The notes: generated by a model from the letters alone, not told the origin. Positions 16,278 to 25,608 are shown, counted from the stretch's first letter. The stretch is DNA of 64,000 bases from Gillisia sp. Hel1_33_143 (GCF_900104765.1 NZ_LT629737.1:310001-374000), one strand, 5' to 3'. A program made the numbers and translations.

Positions 16278-16820
16278 TTATTCCAATTTCAATACTAATT
16301 GTGCAAACTGTACTTGTATGGTCTTATCCAAACCTTGTATTAAGGAAGCCATACCAGTATCTGCCAATAAGACCTGTCCTGTTGCACTTATCAGGCAAGA
16401 CATACTTATGCCCTGTTCTATATGGGTAATGGTTGCTTTAAATTGTGATTTAAAGGTCCTTCCTTGAAATTTAATATCTAGCGGCCAATTAAAGTCAATA
16501 GGGTCGTGGCGTTTTGATAAAAAATCCTGAGAAGGAATAGTGCCCGTGAACCGGAGTATTAAAGGGTTTTCCTGTTCTTGTAAAATGGAATTGATTTCAG
16601 GAATATCTGTTGATAAAGTCTTAAGGTCTAGTACACCGCTAACCACTTTGGATTCATAATCAAGATATAGGGCCAACTTATGGCTTTCTGCTTTGAAAGG
16701 TTTATCATCAACCAAAGTCATCATCATTATATGACCTTCTTCCGTTGTATAAATTTTTTGGGCGTTTGTCTGATAATAACTAACCAATATGATTATTAAA
16801 ATTAAATGTTTAACATTCAT
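16278..16820 (-). CDS. YceI-like exported protein
   Basis: 180 aa. The signal peptide MNVKHLILIIILVSYYQTNAQ gives a clear cleavage site after NAQ. The mature part has the YceI lipocalin-like plan: VSGVLDLKTLSTDIPEINS, a central PLILRFTG strand and a C-terminal FKATITHI strand. YceI proteins bind isoprenoid-type lipids in the periplasm and respond to base or membrane stress. It heads the group YceI-like, mgtC, bestrophin, ATPase. Sequence match to the family is moderate, so the name is a family call only. Confidence 0.75.
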   Translation of the reverse strand: MNVKHLILIIILVSYYQTNAQKIYTTEEGHIMMMTLVDDKPFKAESHKLALYLDYESKVVSGVLDLKTLSTDIPEINSILQEQENPLILRFTGTIPSQDFLSKRHDPIDFNWPLDIKFQGRTFKSQFKATITHIEQGISMSCLISATGQVLLADTGMASLIQGLDKTIQVQFAQLVLKLE

Positions 16821-16927
16821 AATATCTTCTTTATTTGTATAATTTAAAAAAAGTAGCTTCTACATTTGCTTTTAATGCTATTAATCAACTTTTGACATAA
16901 ACCCATAGATGCAGCAATCTCTTCTAT

Positions 16928-17197
16928 TTAAACCTTGATGCCACAATTAGGGCAAAACTTGGCATCCATAGGGATATCCTGCCCGCAATTGTCACATTTT
17001 CCCTTACCCAATGCTGAACCACATTTTTGACAAAAGGCCGCACCTACTTCTTTTTTCTCATCACATTTTGGGCATCTAATCTTAACCCGTGAATCTGAAT
17101 AAACATCTCTGTTTTCATAATCGTGTTTGCGGTTATGCCTCCTTGAATGATGGCCTCCTCTGCCTTTTCCTCCTAACAAATGTTTTAAAAACCCCAT
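16928..17197 (-). CDS. double zinc-ribbon protein
   Basis: 89 aa. A basic, His/Arg/Gly-rich N-terminus (GGHHSRRHNRKH) is followed by four CxxC pairs: CPKC, CQKC, CDNC and CPNC. They make two zinc ribbons of the DZR type. There is no membrane helix. Such proteins are general zinc-bound adaptor modules, so no biochemical function can be given. It lies between the YceI-like gene and SpoIIAA-like copy 2, 65 nt after the latter. Confidence 0.8.
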   Translation of the reverse strand: MGFLKHLLGGKGRGGHHSRRHNRKHDYENRDVYSDSRVKIRCPKCDEKKEVGAAFCQKCGSALGKGKCDNCGQDIPMDAKFCPNCGIKV

Positions 17198-17262
17198 AAT
17201 ATTTCGTTACTATTATTATTACTGTTATTTGAATTTTAAAGCGATAGATGGTTCCATTTTGA

Positions 17263-17619
17263 CTAAATTTCAATCCATTTTTTGGCTTCCTGTTTTTGGT
17301 CTGGAGCGAAATATTTAATTTCGGCATTGCAAAACGGTTTCATAAATTCTGATGCCCACTTTTGCCACTTTTTTTCACCTACCAATGCTATTTTTTCATA
17401 TTCCTTTTCGTGGTCAACAACTTTAGTGAAATCTTTCCATAGTTCTTCTATGTGCCAACCTTGAAAATCGTTCATCTCAAAATACCATCGTACCTTTAAT
17501 CTTTTTGTAAGAATATTATGGATTAGCGGATGTATTTTTTCAAAGTCCTGTTGGTTGAGCTCACCTCTGGCAATCGTGGTAATTACGTTTTTACTTTTTA
17601 TATCTGTAATCTGTAACAT
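17263..17619 (-). CDS. SpoIIAA-like (STAS fold) protein, copy 2
   Basis: 118 aa, the closest paralogue of copy 1 (6738-7097). Shared segments are EKIHPLIHNILTKRLKVRWY, EMNDFQGWHIEELWKDF, KIALVGEKKWQKWASEFMK and NAEIKYF. Cytoplasmic, no Cys clusters. It is followed by the zinc-ribbon gene and preceded by broken genes at 17680-18052. The recurrence of this family beside the metal pumps suggests a shared role in the stress response; the biochemical role is unknown. Confidence 0.85.
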   Translation of the reverse strand: MLQITDIKSKNVITTIARGELNQQDFEKIHPLIHNILTKRLKVRWYFEMNDFQGWHIEELWKDFTKVVDHEKEYEKIALVGEKKWQKWASEFMKPFCNAEIKYFAPDQKQEAKKWIEI

Positions 17620-17679
17620 CTGATAAATTTAATATTGATCTTCTTCCAATGGAAGGGCAAGTATCAAGTTGACCTACAC

Positions 17680-17802
17680 TTACTTTTCCTTTTTTAATTT
17701 TAAAGTGCCTTCTCTTTTTCCTGTATGTAATATTGCTTCTGGCAAATCGAGTTCAAGCATACCATTACCCGTACGGATATAAATAAAGTGACCTTGCATC
17801 AT
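17680..17802 (-). CDS. 40-aa reading frame, possibly a gene fragment
   Basis: ATG at 17802 (MMQGHFIYIRTGNGMLELDL) to TAA at 17680-17682, ending KLKKEK, with an in-frame stop just upstream. The reading looks protein-like (balanced, charged C-terminus). It has no clear relative that I recognise and lies next to a frameshifted SHOCT gene, so it may be a remnant rather than a live gene. Confidence 0.35.
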   Translation of the reverse strand: MMQGHFIYIRTGNGMLELDLPEAILHTGKREGTLKLKKEK

Positions 17803-17833
17803 GGCTCACATAGACTGGGCATTCTGGCCGAGC

Positions 17834-18052
17834 CTATTTTTTATCGGCCTCGACTACTTTTTTGCGTTTTTCAATTTCCTCTTCATCGATTTCACCACGT
17901 GCAAAAACGATCCCTCAGGATTTCCACTGCACTGTCTTTTTCCGCTTTTGTCCAGGGGTAGGGTAAGGAATTAGGAATATCCAAAAGATGAGGATTATCC
18001 ATAGTCCCCACCAAATCCAGTGCATTCCTCCAAAATACCAATCGCCCATCAT
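17834..18052 (-). pseudogene. SHOCT-domain small membrane protein, two frameshifts
   Basis: From the ATG at 18052: MMGDWYFGGMHWIWWGLWII, a Trp-rich membrane helix, then IPYPTPGQKRKK and a stop in frame at about residue 46. Another frame continues the normal protein with DSAVEILRDRF, and a third gives RFARGEIDEEEIEKRKKVV, the SHOCT motif, to a stop at 17834. One base is missing near 17933 and one extra T occurs in a run of five near 17913. Either the gene is dead or the assembly has homopolymer errors. The intact relative would be about 70 aa. Confidence 0.78.
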
Positions 18053-18094
18053 AGCGTTGCTGTTTTTAAATTAATATTTTATCCGTTTTTTATG

Positions 18095-18448
18095 TTATTC
18101 TTTTTCTGTCCATTCTTTAGCCAATTCTTTTTCGTTAGGACTAAAAAATTTTATATGCGCCCTGGTAAACATCATCAAAACTTCCGTAAATTGCTCTTGC
18201 CATTCAACACTTCCTACCAAAGCCACTTTTATTAAATGTTCTTCATTGGGAAGTTCAAGTTCAATGCCTTTCCAATACATACTTGCCGTCCAACCTTCAA
18301 AATTTTTCATCTCTATGTACCACTTAACCTCTTGATGAGCCATTATTTGTTCTGTTAAGACTGGTATCAGGTTTTCATAATCCTTGGCATCCAGCTTAAA
18401 CTCTGCCACCATATATACAGTAGCTTCTCTTTTATAAATTGTGACCAT
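18095..18448 (-). CDS. SpoIIAA-like (STAS fold) protein, copy 3
   Basis: 117 aa, more diverged from copies 1 and 2. Matching segments are LIPVLTEQIMAHQEVKWYIE, MKNFEGWTASMYWKGIE, KVALVGSVEWQEQ and HIKFFSPNEKELAKEW. It starts 50 nt after the Fur-family gene B, at the end of pump operon 2, so it is probably expressed with that pump. Function unknown beyond the STAS fold. Confidence 0.83.
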   Translation of the reverse strand: MVTIYKREATVYMVAEFKLDAKDYENLIPVLTEQIMAHQEVKWYIEMKNFEGWTASMYWKGIELELPNEEHLIKVALVGSVEWQEQFTEVLMMFTRAHIKFFSPNEKELAKEWTEKE

Positions 18449-18498
18449 TTCTTTCTGCTTATAAATTATATTCGTAAGTCAAAAACTTGATGTTTAGT

Positions 18499-18915
18499 TT
18501 AGTTTAGATTGTGACTGCATTTCTCGCAAATACCCTTAACAACCAGGTTGATATCTTTCGTGATATAGCCTTCGGGCAAATTAATATGCGGGATTTTATG
18601 CTCTGTCAAGCAAACTGTTTCCTCACAGTTATTGCAATGAAAATGTAGATGTAGGTCATTGCCGACCTCACATTTTGCTTCACATAGAGCGTACTTTATA
18701 ACTCCAGTTCCATCTTGGATTTGATGTACAATACCTTTTTCTTCAAATGTTTTCATAGTTCTAAAAAGAGTACTCCTTTCAGAAATTTTAAAATCCTTTT
18801 CCAAATCGCCTAGACTAATGGCCACCTCCAATTCTGCAAGTCTCTTGTAGGTCATCAAGCGCATTGCAGTAGGCCTTATTCCCATACTTTCCAATATTTG
18901 AACTATTTTTTCCAT
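18499..18915 (-). CDS. Fur-family transcriptional repressor, copy B (in pump operon 2)
   Basis: 138 aa. The winged helix contains GIRPTAMRLMTYKRL and ERSTLFRTMKTFEEKGIVHQ. The metal-binding C-terminus has LHLHFHCNNCEETVC and a final CEKC, two Cys pairs for structural zinc as in copy A. It starts 14 nt after the P-II-like stop, so pump 2, P-II-like protein, regulator and SpoIIAA-like copy 3 are one transcript. That arrangement suggests feedback control of the pump by metal level (inference). Overall similarity to copy A is clear. Confidence 0.9.
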   Translation of the reverse strand: MEKIVQILESMGIRPTAMRLMTYKRLAELEVAISLGDLEKDFKISERSTLFRTMKTFEEKGIVHQIQDGTGVIKYALCEAKCEVGNDLHLHFHCNNCEETVCLTEHKIPHINLPEGYITKDINLVVKGICEKCSHNLN

Positions 18916-18929
18916 TTACTATAAAGGGT

Positions 18930-19268
18930 TTATAGGTCGTATCTTTTTAATGAATCGCCTGTTTTTATTTGAAAGGCATCCTCTATATTAGATAGATAAA
19001 TAATACCATCTCCAGGCTCTTCGGTTTTTCCATTGGCCATTATTATTTCAATAGCAGCTTGAGCTTCTTCATTTTGGCACACCAACTCTATTTTTACTAC
19101 GGGACTATCGGTTACATGAAAATCAAGTGAGGGTCTTGCTCCCTTTGCTTTGAATGCTCCTGTACCTTCAGATTGTGACAGGGTCATACTTTTAAAGCCG
19201 TTTTCACTTAAGGCTTCAATTACTCTTTGAATCCTATTTGGTTTTACGAATGCTTTAACTTCTTTCAT
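18930..19268 (-). CDS. P-II-like signalling protein (pump 2 operon)
   Basis: 112-aa complete P-II family protein. It has the N-terminal strand MKEVKAFVKPNRIQRVIEAL and the C-terminal family motif EPGDGIIYLSNIEDAFQIKTGD, which resembles the GDGxIFV...IRTGE signature of GlnB. The T-loop lacks the usual YRG Tyr site for uridylylation, so it is not a classical nitrogen regulator. The paralogue at 1-240 is nearly identical over the visible part. It lies 106 nt after the adaptor and 14 nt before the Fur-family gene. The most likely role is sensing a ligand, perhaps a metal, for the pump. Confidence 0.85.
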   Translation of the reverse strand: MKEVKAFVKPNRIQRVIEALSENGFKSMTLSQSEGTGAFKAKGARPSLDFHVTDSPVVKIELVCQNEEAQAAIEIIMANGKTEEPGDGIIYLSNIEDAFQIKTGDSLKRYDL

Positions 19269-19374
19269 ATTATAAATTTTTAATAGATTTTGAACCGAGC
19301 CTGTTTTTCATTTTTTAACTAACTAATTAAGACGATAAACAAACCCGGAATCAAAATCCTTGATTATTATTGAA

Positions 19375-20604
19375 TTAATGACCGTGTTCCAGTTCTCCTT
19401 TGACCATTTCAGAAGAAAGGGTATAGGCCCCACTTGTTACTATTTTAACATTTTTGGCAATTTCTGCTGGAAGGTTTACTTCTACAAAACCAAGATCGTT
19501 CAAGCCAGTACTAACAGGAATTCTCTTAAACTTCATCCTATTTTCTTCTGGCGCTTCATCCTCATCTACAATAAAAATGTAGGATTGTTCTCCTTCTTTT
19601 ACAATAGCTTCTTCTGGTACTGCATAACCAGATTTTTCTCCCTGAACGATCCTTCCCTCCACGTACATTCCTGGCAATAAATTCTTGTCTTTATTTTCGA
19701 TATCTGCTAATATCTCTATTGCCTTTGGATCACTCTCGAAGGTCTTACCTATAGAGCGTACAGTAGCTTTTAAAAGTGCATCAGGTCTTGAGGTGGTAGA
19801 AAAATAGATCTGCTGGCCTTCCTTTATGTGTTTTATGTCTTTTTCGTACACCTTAAAATTCACATAGATTTTTGAATTATCACTTATCGAAAACATTGTG
19901 GACTGAGGAGCCACGTAGTCTCCAAGACTTACCATCACTTCTCCCACATATCCGCTTAAAGGAGTGGTAATGGGTATTGCGGAAAAGATTTCGCCTTGGG
20001 CTACCTTGTCTGAATTAATACCCAACAAACGCAACCTTGATCTCAAACCATTTACACTGGAGGTTGTTGAACGATATTGAGATTGCGCCATTTGGAACTC
20101 CTTACCCGAGGAAACCCCTTTATCATAAAGGGTCTGCTTACGTTCAAAATCCTGTTTCAAAAAGACCAGTTCATCATTTTTTTCCTGATATTCCTGTTGC
20201 ATTGCTATGATATCTGGATGTTCTATATATGCAAGCACCTGTCCTTTTCTAACATTATCCCCAGGAACAACTTTTATGGAGCTTACATTACCACCAACAA
20301 ACGGACTTATGTTCGCTTTGTCCTGTGGGAACAGTTCCAGCATTCCCGTAACTTTGATGTTATTCCCAAGATTCCTTTCTTCCAAAGTTTTGGTTTCCAA
20401 ACCAATGGTCTCTATTTGTTGTTTGGTAAGTTCTACCGCACCTTCTTCTCCTTCTTCTTCCTCATTGTGCCCACTTTCCTCGTTCTCCATTGTTCCTGAA
20501 GTCGCGCTTTCTTCGTTATTGCCCAATTCAGAATCGGATTTGTCGTTACAGCCTATCAACAAGAGCGTTAATAAAACCGTAGTAATTATTGCTATATTTT
20601 TCAT
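19375..20604 (-). CDS. CusB/CzcB-type RND periplasmic adaptor (pump 2)
   Basis: 409 aa, paralogue of 274-1518. Lipoprotein signal with LLLIGC (Cys19), an acidic segment (EESGHNEEEEGEEG), alpha-hairpin at about 125-200, and barrel domains. It begins 20 nt after the pump gene. The middle of the gene (20045-20403) is almost identical to the adaptor of pump 1, but the C-terminal third differs (for example GELEHGH at the end, with two His). The different tail may reflect a different metal. Confidence 0.93.
   Translation of the reverse strand: MKNIAIITTVLLTLLLIGCNDKSDSELGNNEESATSGTMENEESGHNEEEEGEEGAVELTKQQIETIGLETKTLEERNLGNNIKVTGMLELFPQDKANISPFVGGNVSSIKVVPGDNVRKGQVLAYIEHPDIIAMQQEYQEKNDELVFLKQDFERKQTLYDKGVSSGKEFQMAQSQYRSTTSSVNGLRSRLRLLGINSDKVAQGEIFSAIPITTPLSGYVGEVMVSLGDYVAPQSTMFSISDNSKIYVNFKVYEKDIKHIKEGQQIYFSTTSRPDALLKATVRSIGKTFESDPKAIEILADIENKDKNLLPGMYVEGRIVQGEKSGYAVPEEAIVKEGEQSYIFIVDEDEAPEENRMKFKRIPVSTGLNDLGFVEVNLPAEIAKNVKIVTSGAYTLSSEMVKGELEHGH
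20045..20403. repeat. second copy of the adaptor conversion tract
   Basis: Partner of 941-1299, with offset 19104. Coding for the hairpin and lipoyl region of the adaptor, it is nearly free of differences, whereas the flanking coding sequence is diverged. Confidence 0.8.
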
Positions 20605-20624
20605 TTTACTTTCCTTTTTTAGGT

Positions 20625-23600
20625 TTATAAATTACCCAATTGGTATTGCAGCTCAATGGACTGCTGGTTAAACTGATTTATAAATTGTAAATGGTTTTGC
20701 TTGATCCTAATGGCACTATTCAGGATCGTGATATAGTTCACATAATCTATTTCACCTTCCTTTGAAGCTAGTTCTGCTGTAGATATTTGCTCTTCTGCCA
20801 AAAGCAATGCCCCTTCCTGATAGTAATTCAAGGTTTTTTGAGTTTTTTCCAAGGATTTTAAAAGTTGTGAAACCCTGCTTTCGGTAACCGCTTTTTGCTC
20901 TAAGTATTGATTTTCAGCAACCCTCGCATCTGCCTTAGCGGCCTTGACCCTTGATTTTTGTGGTAAGAACCAAAGCGGGATACTAATACCGGCCTGATAG
21001 GAGTTAAAACCAGATATGTCATCAACGACTTGCCTTCCATAGGAAAGGTTGAACTTGGGTAAAAACTGTGATTTTTCCACACCAATATTTGCCTTGCTTA
21101 CTTCAGCATTTTGCATTGAATACTGTAATAATGGATTGTCAGCTACGGATGCCGAATCAAGCACTGCCATATAATTCATCGTTTCGTACGGCAATCCTAC
21201 TGTTTCGATTTCTTGATCAATTCCCAAATATTGCTTTAAGGCTCTTTTGGCAATTTCAATATTGTCATAGGCCTGTTGCCGCAATACTTGTATTTGTTGA
21301 TATTCGGAGGAGGCTGCAATAAATTCCAGTTTTCCAGTTTCACCAGTGTCATACCGCAATTGGGATGCAGTCCTAAAATTGGCATAAACGCTGTCCAATT
21401 GTTCTGCAAAACGCAATTGTGCCCTATTATAGTTAATTTGGTCATAGGCTTGCATCACATTGCGCACCAACTGTTGCTCATTTAAGGCATAAAACTTTTC
21501 TCCCAATTGAACCCTTTCCTTATAAAACTTGGATTTGGAAAAGCCCGAAAGCAAATCGATATTTCCCTGTTGAAACCCAATTGTGGTCTGCACTCCAGGA
21601 AGTCCATTGCCAATTTCTTCCTTTCCAGTAAACACTTGGGTGTTTCCCAAGTCGAAGCTAGTGCCCTTCATAGCCTGCTCCCGTTCAATAAATGCCCGAC
21701 TTTCCTTTAATGAAGGATAATTCTTTTTGGCCATATCAATAGCTTCCTCCATAGTTATGGTTTGGGCTAGAGTCGTTTCTTGTGCATTCGCGGTATTTGA
21801 AGATAAAAATCCTCCCAAGCCTAAAAGCACGACAATAAGTGAAGTTCTTTTATTGATATAGCTTACATCGCCATCATTATCTTTTTTCTCTTTTCGTGCT
21901 TCAAGCCAATAATAGAGAACAGGAAGAACCACCAAGGTTAATAAGGTTGCCGTTAGTAAGCCCCCAATAACCACCGTTGCCAATGGTCGCTGTACTTCTG
22001 CACCACCTGATGTGGAAACCGCCATTGGGATAAAGCCCATTATAGCAGCAGTTGCCGTTAAAAGAATAGGGCGCAACCTCTCGTGTGTCGCTTCATAGAT
22101 TCGGTCTCTAATGTTTGTCATTCCACTTTCTTTGAGTTCATTGAATTTATTGATGAGGACGAGGCCATTTAATACGGCAACCCCAAAGAGCACTATAAAG
22201 CCTACACCTGCCGAGATACTAAAGGGCATCCCGCGTATCCATAATGCGAACACCCCACCAATGGCGGCAAGAGGAACGGCCATATAAATCATAATGGATT
22301 GCGAAAATGAACCAAGGGCAAAATATAACAGTATAAATATGAGTGCCAAGGCTATAGGCACCACGATCATCAACCGGTCGGTCGCGCGTTGTAGATTCTC
22401 AAAAGAACCTCCGTAGGTTACGTAATATCCAGGTGGAAGTTTTACTTCAGCATCGAGTTTTTGTTGAATTTCCTCAACCATCGATTTCACGTCACGACCT
22501 CTAACATTGACCCCCACAGAAATACGCCTATAAGTATTATCTCTCGATATTTGCATAGGTCCAGGTTTATAGCTAATCTCCGCCACCTCTTTTAAAGGAA
22601 CTTGGTTACCACTGGGCAAATCGATATAAAGATTTTTTAAGCTATTGATGTCTTGTCGGTATTCTTTTGCTAGGCGGATAACCACATCAAATCGTTTTTC
22701 ACCTTCAAAAATTACTCCTGCTTTCTCTCCAGAAAAAGCTGCGCTTACGTAATCATTGAGTTTATCAACAGTAAGTCCATATTGTGCCATTTTTGCCCTG
22801 TTGTAGTTCACCGTAATCTGCGGTAGACCACTTGTAGCCTCCACATTAAGATCTGCAGCCCCAGGAACTGTTCTGATAACTGCAGCAATTTCTTGGATCT
22901 TATCTGACAGTACTCCCATATCTTCACCATATAATTTTATGGCAACATCTTCACGAACTCCTGTCAATAATTCATTGAAGCGGAGCTCTACGGGTTGTGT
23001 AAACACAAAGTTAACCCCAGGAATGACTGAAATTTTTTCTCGAATTTTCTCAATTAATCCCTCTTTGGTTTCGGCAGTTGTCCACTTGCTCTTGTCTTTT
23101 TCCAGAATTATATAGCTATCGGCTATATCCATAGGCATTGGATCTGTTGGAATTTCTGCTACACCAATACGCGAAATCATTGTTTTAACTTCCGGAAATT
23201 CTTTTATGATGTTTTGAAGCTTTTTGGAAGCTTCTATAGATTCTGTAAGACTGCTACCTGGCTTAATAAGAGCTTGCATCGCAATATCACCTTCATCAAA
23301 TTTTGGAATAAATTCACCACCCATATTGCTGAATATAAAACCAGCAATCAATAATAAAGCAACCGCTCCAATAACAACACCTGCTCTAAATCTAAGCGAG
23401 AAAGATAATAAAGGCTTATATGTTTTATTAAGCCCACCCATAATTCGATCACTGAATTTATCTATTTTATTCTCAAATTTTGCAAACCATCCATCTTGGT
23501 TTTTGGAAGGTTTTAGAAATAGAGCAGAAATCATCGGCACATAGGTCAAACAAAGTATTATAGCTCCTAAAACTGCAAAACCAAAAGTAAAGGCCATTGG

Positions 23601-25028
23601 TCGGAACATTTTTCCTTCAACCCCCGTTAAGAATAATATAGGAGTAAACACAATAAGAATAATTAATTGACCAAAGAATGCAGAATTCATCATTGTACTT
23701 GCCGACTCGTATGCTATCTCATCCATTTCAGCTTGATTAATAACTGCTTTGGATTTTTTTATCCTTTGATGAATATGGAATACCATTCCTTCCACAATAA
23801 TTACCGCACCATCTACGATGATTCCAAAATCAATAGCGCCCAAGGACATTAAATTTGCCCATACCCCGAATTGTTTCATTAATATAAATGCAAACAATAG
23901 GGAAAGTGGAATTACCGAGGCGGTTATCAAGCCTCCACGAAAACTTCCCAAAAGTAAAATCAAAACAAATATTACGATTAACGAACCTTCTATTAAATTT
24001 TTTTCTACCGTACTTGTTGTACGACCTATCAAATCACTTCTATCCAAGAAAGCTTCGATATACACCCCTTCAGGTAAAGACTTCTGAATTTCCTTGATAC
24101 GGGTTTTTACGTTTTCAATAACTTCGCCTGGGCTTTCACCTTTAAGCATTAGAATTTGCCCCCCAACGCTTTCCTTTCCATCCTGAGTAAATGCACCATA
24201 GCGTACTTGATTTCCGAATCCTACTTTTTCAGCGAGATCCCCAACTAAAACAGGTGTGCCATTTTGAGTGGTCACCACGGTATTTTCCAAATCTTCAAGA
24301 CTTCTGGCTAATCCTTCCCCCCGAATAAAGTTGGCCTGATGGTTTTTCTCTATATAGGCACCTCCAGTATTTGCATTATTATTCTTTAATGCTTCAAAGA
24401 CCTCACCCATAGTGACACCAAAACTTTTAAGTCTGTCTGGGTTAATAGCGACTTCATATTGTTTTACAAATCCTCCAGCTGCATTTACTTCCACAACGCC
24501 TGGAACCAATGCCATTTGTCGTTTTACAATCCAGTCTTGTATGGTTCGGAGTTCCATGGCGTCATATTGCCCTTCATAAGCCTTTTCTACTTTTAGAGAG
24601 TATTGGTAAATTTCTCCAAGCCCAGTTGTAATTGGCGCCATAAAAGGCGTACCGAAACCTTCAGGAATTTCTTCGCTTACCGCAGTCAGCTTTTCCTGAA
24701 CCAGTTGTCTGGGAAGATAGGTTCCCGCATCATCTTCAAAAACGATGGTTACCACAGAAAGTCCAAAACGAGATACGGAACGTAGCTCTATCACATCGGG
24801 AAGGTTGGCCATTGCCAGCTCTACAGGATATGTCACAAATTGCTCAATATCTTCAGTCCCAAGGTTGGGAGCTGTGGTAATTACTTGTACTTGATTATTT
24901 GTAATGTCTGGAACTGAGCCCAGATTTATAGTGGCCATCGACCAAATACCGGTACCGATAAGTGCTACTATTAAAAGACCCACAACAAATTTATTGTTGA
25001 TGGAAAATGAAATGATTTTATTAATCAT
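20625..25028 (-). CDS. HME-RND metal efflux pump fused to a TolC-like outer-membrane factor (pump 2)
   Basis: 1467-aa RND-channel fusion, the same length as pump 1. It keeps DFGIIVDGAVIIVE in TM4, the divalent-cation type. The internal signal-like helix is at about 1060-1081 ending TANAQ and the channel domain runs from about 1085 to the end. The N-terminal 890 residues differ from pump 1 at many positions in the periplasmic loops (for example DINSLKNLYIDLPSGNQ against ...PNGAQ), while the C-terminus is almost identical because of a shared 1.73-kb tract. Start at the ATG at 25028, which is 99 bases from the start codon-side arm of the conserved RNA element's far end. It is followed by adaptor, P-II-like, Fur-family and SpoIIAA-like genes. 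Confidence 0.95.
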   Translation of the reverse strand: MINKIISFSINNKFVVGLLIVALIGTGIWSMATINLGSVPDITNNQVQVITTAPNLGTEDIEQFVTYPVELAMANLPDVIELRSVSRFGLSVVTIVFEDDAGTYLPRQLVQEKLTAVSEEIPEGFGTPFMAPITTGLGEIYQYSLKVEKAYEGQYDAMELRTIQDWIVKRQMALVPGVVEVNAAGGFVKQYEVAINPDRLKSFGVTMGEVFEALKNNNANTGGAYIEKNHQANFIRGEGLARSLEDLENTVVTTQNGTPVLVGDLAEKVGFGNQVRYGAFTQDGKESVGGQILMLKGESPGEVIENVKTRIKEIQKSLPEGVYIEAFLDRSDLIGRTTSTVEKNLIEGSLIVIFVLILLLGSFRGGLITASVIPLSLLFAFILMKQFGVWANLMSLGAIDFGIIVDGAVIIVEGMVFHIHQRIKKSKAVINQAEMDEIAYESASTMMNSAFFGQLIILIVFTPILFLTGVEGKMFRPMAFTFGFAVLGAIILCLTYVPMISALFLKPSKNQDGWFAKFENKIDKFSDRIMGGLNKTYKPLLSFSLRFRAGVVIGAVALLLIAGFIFSNMGGEFIPKFDEGDIAMQALIKPGSSLTESIEASKKLQNIIKEFPEVKTMISRIGVAEIPTDPMPMDIADSYIILEKDKSKWTTAETKEGLIEKIREKISVIPGVNFVFTQPVELRFNELLTGVREDVAIKLYGEDMGVLSDKIQEIAAVIRTVPGAADLNVEATSGLPQITVNYNRAKMAQYGLTVDKLNDYVSAAFSGEKAGVIFEGEKRFDVVIRLAKEYRQDINSLKNLYIDLPSGNQVPLKEVAEISYKPGPMQISRDNTYRRISVGVNVRGRDVKSMVEEIQQKLDAEVKLPPGYYVTYGGSFENLQRATDRLMIVVPIALALIFILLYFALGSFSQSIMIYMAVPLAAIGGVFALWIRGMPFSISAGVGFIVLFGVAVLNGLVLINKFNELKESGMTNIRDRIYEATHERLRPILLTATAAIMGFIPMAVSTSGGAEVQRPLATVVIGGLLTATLLTLVVLPVLYYWLEARKEKKDNDGDVSYINKRTSLIVVLLGLGGFLSSNTANAQETTLAQTITMEEAIDMAKKNYPSLKESRAFIEREQAMKGTSFDLGNTQVFTGKEEIGNGLPGVQTTIGFQQGNIDLLSGFSKSKFYKERVQLGEKFYALNEQQLVRNVMQAYDQINYNRAQLRFAEQLDSVYANFRTASQLRYDTGETGKLEFIAASSEYQQIQVLRQQAYDNIEIAKRALKQYLGIDQEIETVGLPYETMNYMAVLDSASVADNPLLQYSMQNAEVSKANIGVEKSQFLPKFNLSYGRQVVDDISGFNSYQAGISIPLWFLPQKSRVKAAKADARVAENQYLEQKAVTESRVSQLLKSLEKTQKTLNYYQEGALLLAEEQISTAELASKEGEIDYVNYITILNSAIRIKQNHLQFINQFNQQSIELQYQLGNL
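20634..22361. repeat. second copy of the 1.73-kb pump conversion tract
   Basis: Partner of 1547-3274. The boundary at 22361 is sharp: after GGCAC the two genes differ at once. It codes for the last RND helices, the internal signal peptide and the whole channel domain. Confidence 0.88.
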
Positions 25029-25037
25029 GTAATGAGA

Positions 25038-25158
25038 TTTAATTCAGTTAAAATTGTCGAAATGATTATTAGCAATCGCGAAATCATACGAAACAGGAAT
25101 TAACCCTATGAGTAGGTTAAAAGAGGATATAGCTATCCTAAAAAAAAACTGAATTAAA
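25038..25158 (-). promoter_or_regulatory. conserved foldable RNA element between small secreted gene and pump gene (operon 2)
   Basis: Outer arms TTTAATTCAGTT (25038-25049) and AACTGAATTAAA (25147-25158), inner hairpins TTAACC/GGTTAA (25100-25120) and AGGATA-tagc-TATCCT (25124-25139). It has the same order and nearly the same spacing as 5954-6074. The TTGACC/GGTCAA stem of operon 1 is TTAACC/GGTTAA here, so both strands changed together. The stop codon of the small gene is inside the outer arm, as in operon 1. Confidence 0.6.
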
Positions 25159-25549
25159 CTTTAGGTGGTTGGAAAAGAGATTCCAGGTATCTGGAATTTA
25201 ATTGAAAATTATAGGAATTATACTCATTCTGTGACTCGGAGAATATCGGACTAATAGATGTTGGTTGAAAAGGGGACAAGAATACAAAATGCAAACAACA
25301 TTGATGATTTGTATGCACAGGCGCATTTTCGTGGTCCGGATCTGGATGGTGGTTATCCAATTTGCCATCATCTTTTAAGTAATCTTGATAAACGTAATCG
25401 ATGAATGAATATCCATCATCTTGTCTGTGATCTTTAAAATGCTCAACAAAATGGGATATTTCTTCAATTTGTTCACAAATTTCCATATTGGCGGCTATTC
25501 CTTGAAAAAAGAATAAAAAAGACATTGATATGGAAATGATTATTTTCAT
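25154..25549 (-). CDS. small exported His/Cys protein preceding pump 2
   Basis: 131 aa. N-terminal signal MKIIISISMSFLFFFQGIAA. The mature protein has an acidic/His segment (LDNHHPDPDHENAPVHTNHQ), then CCLHF, and ends SLFQPPKV, almost the tail of the pump 1 counterpart. The His-Cys cluster is a plausible periplasmic metal site. It lies directly upstream of pump 2, separated by the conserved RNA element. The family is small and uncharacterised as far as I know; a role as metal chaperone or sensor for the pump is inference. Confidence 0.75.
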   Translation of the reverse strand: MKIIISISMSFLFFFQGIAANMEICEQIEEISHFVEHFKDHRQDDGYSFIDYVYQDYLKDDGKLDNHHPDPDHENAPVHTNHQCCLHFVFLSPFQPTSISPIFSESQNEYNSYNFQLNSRYLESLFQPPKV

Positions 25550-25558
25550 AAAGTTTCA

Positions 25559-25595
25559 CAAAGATAATTTAATTGTAGTGCACAGGTTATGCAAA
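25559..25595 (-). promoter_or_regulatory. promoter and operator-like element of pump operon 2
   Basis: TTTGCATAACCTGTGCA (25595-25579), a 12-bp gap, then TATCTTTG (25566-25559), 9 nt before the ATG at 25549. The 17-mer, gap length and box are the same as at 6385-6421, although the 12 bp between them differ at several positions. Confidence 0.65.
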
Positions 25596-25608
25596 TTAGC
25601 TATCAATA

